Below, piece after piece: positions 5,683 to 8,107 of a stretch of 8,107 nucleotides of DNA. The stretch is from positions 1 through 8,107 of the forward strand of contig JANXVV010000310.1 of NCBI GenBank assembly GCA_025351525.1. The letters are read 5' to 3'. Both the position numbers and the translations under genes were made by a program. The notes beneath the pieces are model-generated. The model was not told where the DNA came from and did no database searches. It saw nothing but the letters and a program-made list of their open reading frames with translations. The DNA is from Humisphaera sp. Its GTDB lineage: Bacteria > Planctomycetota > Phycisphaerae > Tepidisphaerales > Tepidisphaeraceae. How positions within the stretch are numbered: the first letter of the stretch is position 1; the number at the start of each line of letters is the position of its first letter.

Positions 5683-8079
5683 ATGGTCATACAGTCAGTG
5701 ACGAAAACCTTCCGATTTACACTTCCCGGCATGATGTGCCTAATTCACTTGGCAACTGCCTCGGCAGACCCGGCGGGGATTGCATTTTTTGAGGCGAAGA
5801 TTCGGCCGGTTCTCATCGAGCAATGCTTCAAGTGCCATAGTGTCGAGGCCAAGGCTAACGGTAAACTGAAAGGTGATCTCTACCTGGACAGTGCCGAGCC
5901 TATGTTGAAGGGGGGTGAAACCGGGCCGAGTATCGTGCCGGGTAAACCGGGAGAGAGCCTGCTGATCAAGGCGATCCGGTACGAAGATGAAGACATGCAG
6001 ATGCCGCCCAAGACCCGCTTGCCTGCGACGGTGGTGGCGGACTTTGAAAAATGGATCGCCATGGGTGCCCCCGACCCGCGCACGGGGGGCGTGACGGCAG
6101 TTGCAAAAAAGGGGATCGACATTGAAGCGGGGCGCAGGTTCTGGTCCTTCCAACCTCTGTCCGCTGTCGCCATCCCGGCGGTGAAGGATGGGCGGTGGGC
6201 GCGTACTTCCATCGATCGGTTCGTGCTGAACAAGTTGGAAGAAAAAAGGCTGTCTCCCAATCCGATGGCAGATCGGTCGAAGTTAATCCGTCGTGCCTTT
6301 CTCGATCTCACCGGTCTGCCGCCCACGTCGCAGGAAGTCGACGCCTTTATTGGCGACCCGTCAGCGGAAGCCTATGAAAGTCTTATCGATAGGCTACTGA
6401 CAACTCCGCGATTTGGGGAAAGATGGGCGCGGCATTGGTTGGATGTGGCGCGCTTCGCCGAATCGGATGGCTTCGAGCAGGACTACGATCGGCCCGCAGC
6501 CTACCAGTACCGCGATTTTGTCGTTCGAGCCATGAACGATGACATGCCTTTCGATCGATTCGTGCAATGGCAACTTGCCGGGGATGAGTTGGCCCCGGAC
6601 GACTGGCAGGCGATGGCGGCAACCGGATTCCTGACCGCCGGCGTGTTCCCGACCCAGATCACCGAAAAAGAGTTTGAATCCACCCGCTACAACCAACTCG
6701 ATGACATGGCCGCCACCACCGGCACTGCGATGCTCGGGCTGACGGTCGGTTGCGCCCGATGCCACGATCATAAATTCGACCCGGTCCCGACGCTCGACTA
6801 CTATCGCCTCGTTGCCGGGTTCGGCAGTGCGATCCGCAGCGATATCGAGCGCGATCTATCTACCCCGGCAGAGCGAGAGGCCAGTCGCCGTCAATGGGAA
6901 AAACGCCGGAATGATCTGTCGGCGAAAGTAGAGTCCTATGACCGGGTGCCCCTTGTTTTCAAACCGGTTGAATATCGGAAGCTGACGCGCGAACTTGGAA
7001 AACTGGAAGCCGCCGGCCCGGCGAAGGTACTGACGAAAATTCAGGTCACGAGCGAAGGCCTGCCCCCCGTGAAGAATCACGCCGACGGGCGCGGATATCC
7101 TCATTTCTACAAGGAATCTTTTCTGCTCCGCCGGGGTGATCCCAATAATAAGGTGCAGGTGGTGACGGCTTCGTTCCCCCAGGTGTTGATGCGCGGCGGG
7201 AAGGATGAATCGCACTGGCTGACTCCCCCGCCCGCCGGCGCGCGGACAAGCTTTCGTCGCGCCGCGTTGGCTCGATGGATCACGGATGCGGAGTCCGGAG
7301 CCGGGCCTCTGCTGGCACGGGTGATCGTCAATCGAGTCTGGCAACACCATTTTGGTAAGGGCATCGTCGGCACCCCCAACGACTTTGGTGCGCAGGGGGA
7401 TCGCCCGACCCACCCGGAACTACTCGATTGGCTGGCGAAGGATCTGATCGATCACGGCTGGCAACTCAAGCGACTCCACCGAATGATTATGACCAGCGCG
7501 GCCTACATGCAGAATGCCGCAATCTCTGCCGACCGAATTGCGGTCGATCCGAACGATGAATGGCTGTGGCGCTGGCAACCGCACCGACTGGAGGCTGAAC
7601 CGATTCGAGACTCCCTGCTATTCGTGGCGGGACTGCTGGACGAAACCAGGTTCGGTCCGGGCACGCTCGATGAAAACATGCGACGGCGGAGCCTCTACTT
7701 CACCGTCAAGCGTAGCCGACTGATTCCGATGATGATGGTACTCGACTGGCCAGAGGCTCTGAACAGCCTCGGCAATCGGCCCACCACCACGGTTGCGCCC
7801 CAGGCGCTCCTTTTCATGAACAGTCCGCAGGCCCGTCAATGTGCGGAGGGGCTTGCCTCCCACGCGAAGTCTACCACGGTTGTGGAATCCATCGGCCAGG
7901 CCTACCGCATCGCGCTGTCGCGGCCTGCCAGTCCTACTGAGGTGGATTTGGCAGCGCAGTTCATCGCCAGGCAGGCAACCGTCTATCACCGTGCGGAACA
8001 GGCCGACCCGGACTCGGCGGCACTGGTCGATTTTTGCCAGGCGTTGCTCAGTACCAACGAGTTTGTATACGCCGAATAA
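5683..8079 (+). CDS. Planctomycete cytochrome-type protein (PSCyt1–DUF1549–DUF1553)
   Basis: 798 residues, a usual length for the short form of this family. A probable Sec signal peptide (hydrophobic core TLPGMMCLIHLATASA) ends near residue 28, so the mature protein is likely periplasmic or exported. PSCyt1 follows (about 32–135), with the heme-binding motif CFKCH (48–52) and MPPK (107–110), whose Met107 is a likely distal ligand. DUF1549 (about 150–385) contains GLPPT, FGERWARHWLDVARFAESDG and a second CxxCH, CARCHDHKFDP (357–367). A charged, probably helical linker (about 390–445) leads through LLRRGDPNNK (481–490) to DUF1553 (about 523–790), with VIVNRVWQHHFGKGIVGTPNDFG and the late segment NRPTTTVAPQALLFMNSPQ. 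The biochemical role is not established; an electron-transfer or c-type heme role is suggested by the motifs. No lamin G/concanavalin-type insert is visible between the two DUFs. No Shine–Dalgarno sequence precedes the ATG. A downstream DUF1501 partner is usual in this family. Confidence 0.93.
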   Translation: MVIQSVTKTFRFTLPGMMCLIHLATASADPAGIAFFEAKIRPVLIEQCFKCHSVEAKANGKLKGDLYLDSAEPMLKGGETGPSIVPGKPGESLLIKAIRYEDEDMQMPPKTRLPATVVADFEKWIAMGAPDPRTGGVTAVAKKGIDIEAGRRFWSFQPLSAVAIPAVKDGRWARTSIDRFVLNKLEEKRLSPNPMADRSKLIRRAFLDLTGLPPTSQEVDAFIGDPSAEAYESLIDRLLTTPRFGERWARHWLDVARFAESDGFEQDYDRPAAYQYRDFVVRAMNDDMPFDRFVQWQLAGDELAPDDWQAMAATGFLTAGVFPTQITEKEFESTRYNQLDDMAATTGTAMLGLTVGCARCHDHKFDPVPTLDYYRLVAGFGSAIRSDIERDLSTPAEREASRRQWEKRRNDLSAKVESYDRVPLVFKPVEYRKLTRELGKLEAAGPAKVLTKIQVTSEGLPPVKNHADGRGYPHFYKESFLLRRGDPNNKVQVVTASFPQVLMRGGKDESHWLTPPPAGARTSFRRAALARWITDAESGAGPLLARVIVNRVWQHHFGKGIVGTPNDFGAQGDRPTHPELLDWLAKDLIDHGWQLKRLHRMIMTSAAYMQNAAISADRIAVDPNDEWLWRWQPHRLEAEPIRDSLLFVAGLLDETRFGPGTLDENMRRRSLYFTVKRSRLIPMMMVLDWPEALNSLGNRPTTTVAPQALLFMNSPQARQCAEGLASHAKSTTVVESIGQAYRIALSRPASPTEVDLAAQFIARQATVYHRAEQADPDSAALVDFCQALLSTNEFVYAE

Positions 8080-8107
8080 ATGGTGGTGCGGGCGTCCAGC
8101 CAGCTCA
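8080..8107 (+). CDS. Possible start of a downstream gene, cut by the window edge
   Basis: An ATG at 8080 follows the TAA (8077–8079) with no gap and reads M-V-V-R-A-S-S-Q-L to the window end without a stop. Nine residues cannot identify a family. Genes of the PSCyt1–DUF1549–DUF1553 family are commonly followed by a DUF1501 gene, which would be the first guess. The ATG may equally be chance. Confidence 0.25.

Noticed and set aside
6856..7413. Antisense open frame (185 codons) inside the cytochrome-type gene
   Set aside because: The sense strand encodes conserved DUF1553 residues throughout, and there is no domain or RBS for the antisense frame.

Overview
The window looks like chromosomal DNA from a GC-rich planctomycete (Planctomycetota), or at least a PVC-group bacterium. 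Two genes support this. One is a PSCyt1–DUF1549–DUF1553 cytochrome-type protein, a family greatly expanded in planctomycetes. The other is a pseudopilin-like protein with the planctomycete-style N-terminus (FTLVELLVVIGIIALLISIL) and a remnant H-X9-DG C-terminus. The species cannot be named from the sequence. All supported genes lie on the + strand.

Layout: (1) 1–534 is the 3' part of an unrecognised gene cut by the left edge. (2) 541–608 is a REPIN-like doublet of palindromic repeats. (3) 632–4562 is a compact three-gene unit: a small GNAT acetyltransferase, then after 15 nt a P-loop GTPase with C-terminal membrane segments, then, overlapping it by 11 nt, a second paralogous GTPase of the same design. 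(4) 4584–4672 is a second repeat doublet of the same family, with an intrinsic-terminator-like hairpin right after the second GTPase. (5) 4769–5572 is the pseudopilin-like gene. (6) 5573–5682 is a 110-nt intergenic stretch with a 21-bp-phased direct repeat. (7) 5683–8079 is the PSCyt1/DUF1549/DUF1553 gene. (8) An ATG directly follows its stop and may begin another gene cut by the right edge.

The most interesting content is the tandem GTPase pair. The proteins are clearly related: both read D-[TL]-P-D-x-D, with a His 11 residues and an E-K-Y 32 residues after the first Asp. Both replace the switch II Gly with Asp and have a hydrophobic residue where Ras has its catalytic Gln. Both carry a hydrophobic or amphipathic stretch in the middle and C-terminal transmembrane segments. 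The first has a weakened guanine-recognition motif (NKCE, no SAK/SAL loop); the second keeps NKVD and SAL. This suggests an asymmetric, dynamin-like pair acting at a membrane, but no function is demonstrated. The GNAT protein may be a co-expressed modifier.

The repeats are the other notable element. Their hairpin units occur as doublets, bracket the GNAT–GTPase unit, and can add false N-terminal peptides (HGRDAHAT-like) to neighbouring genes if starts are chosen by ORF length.
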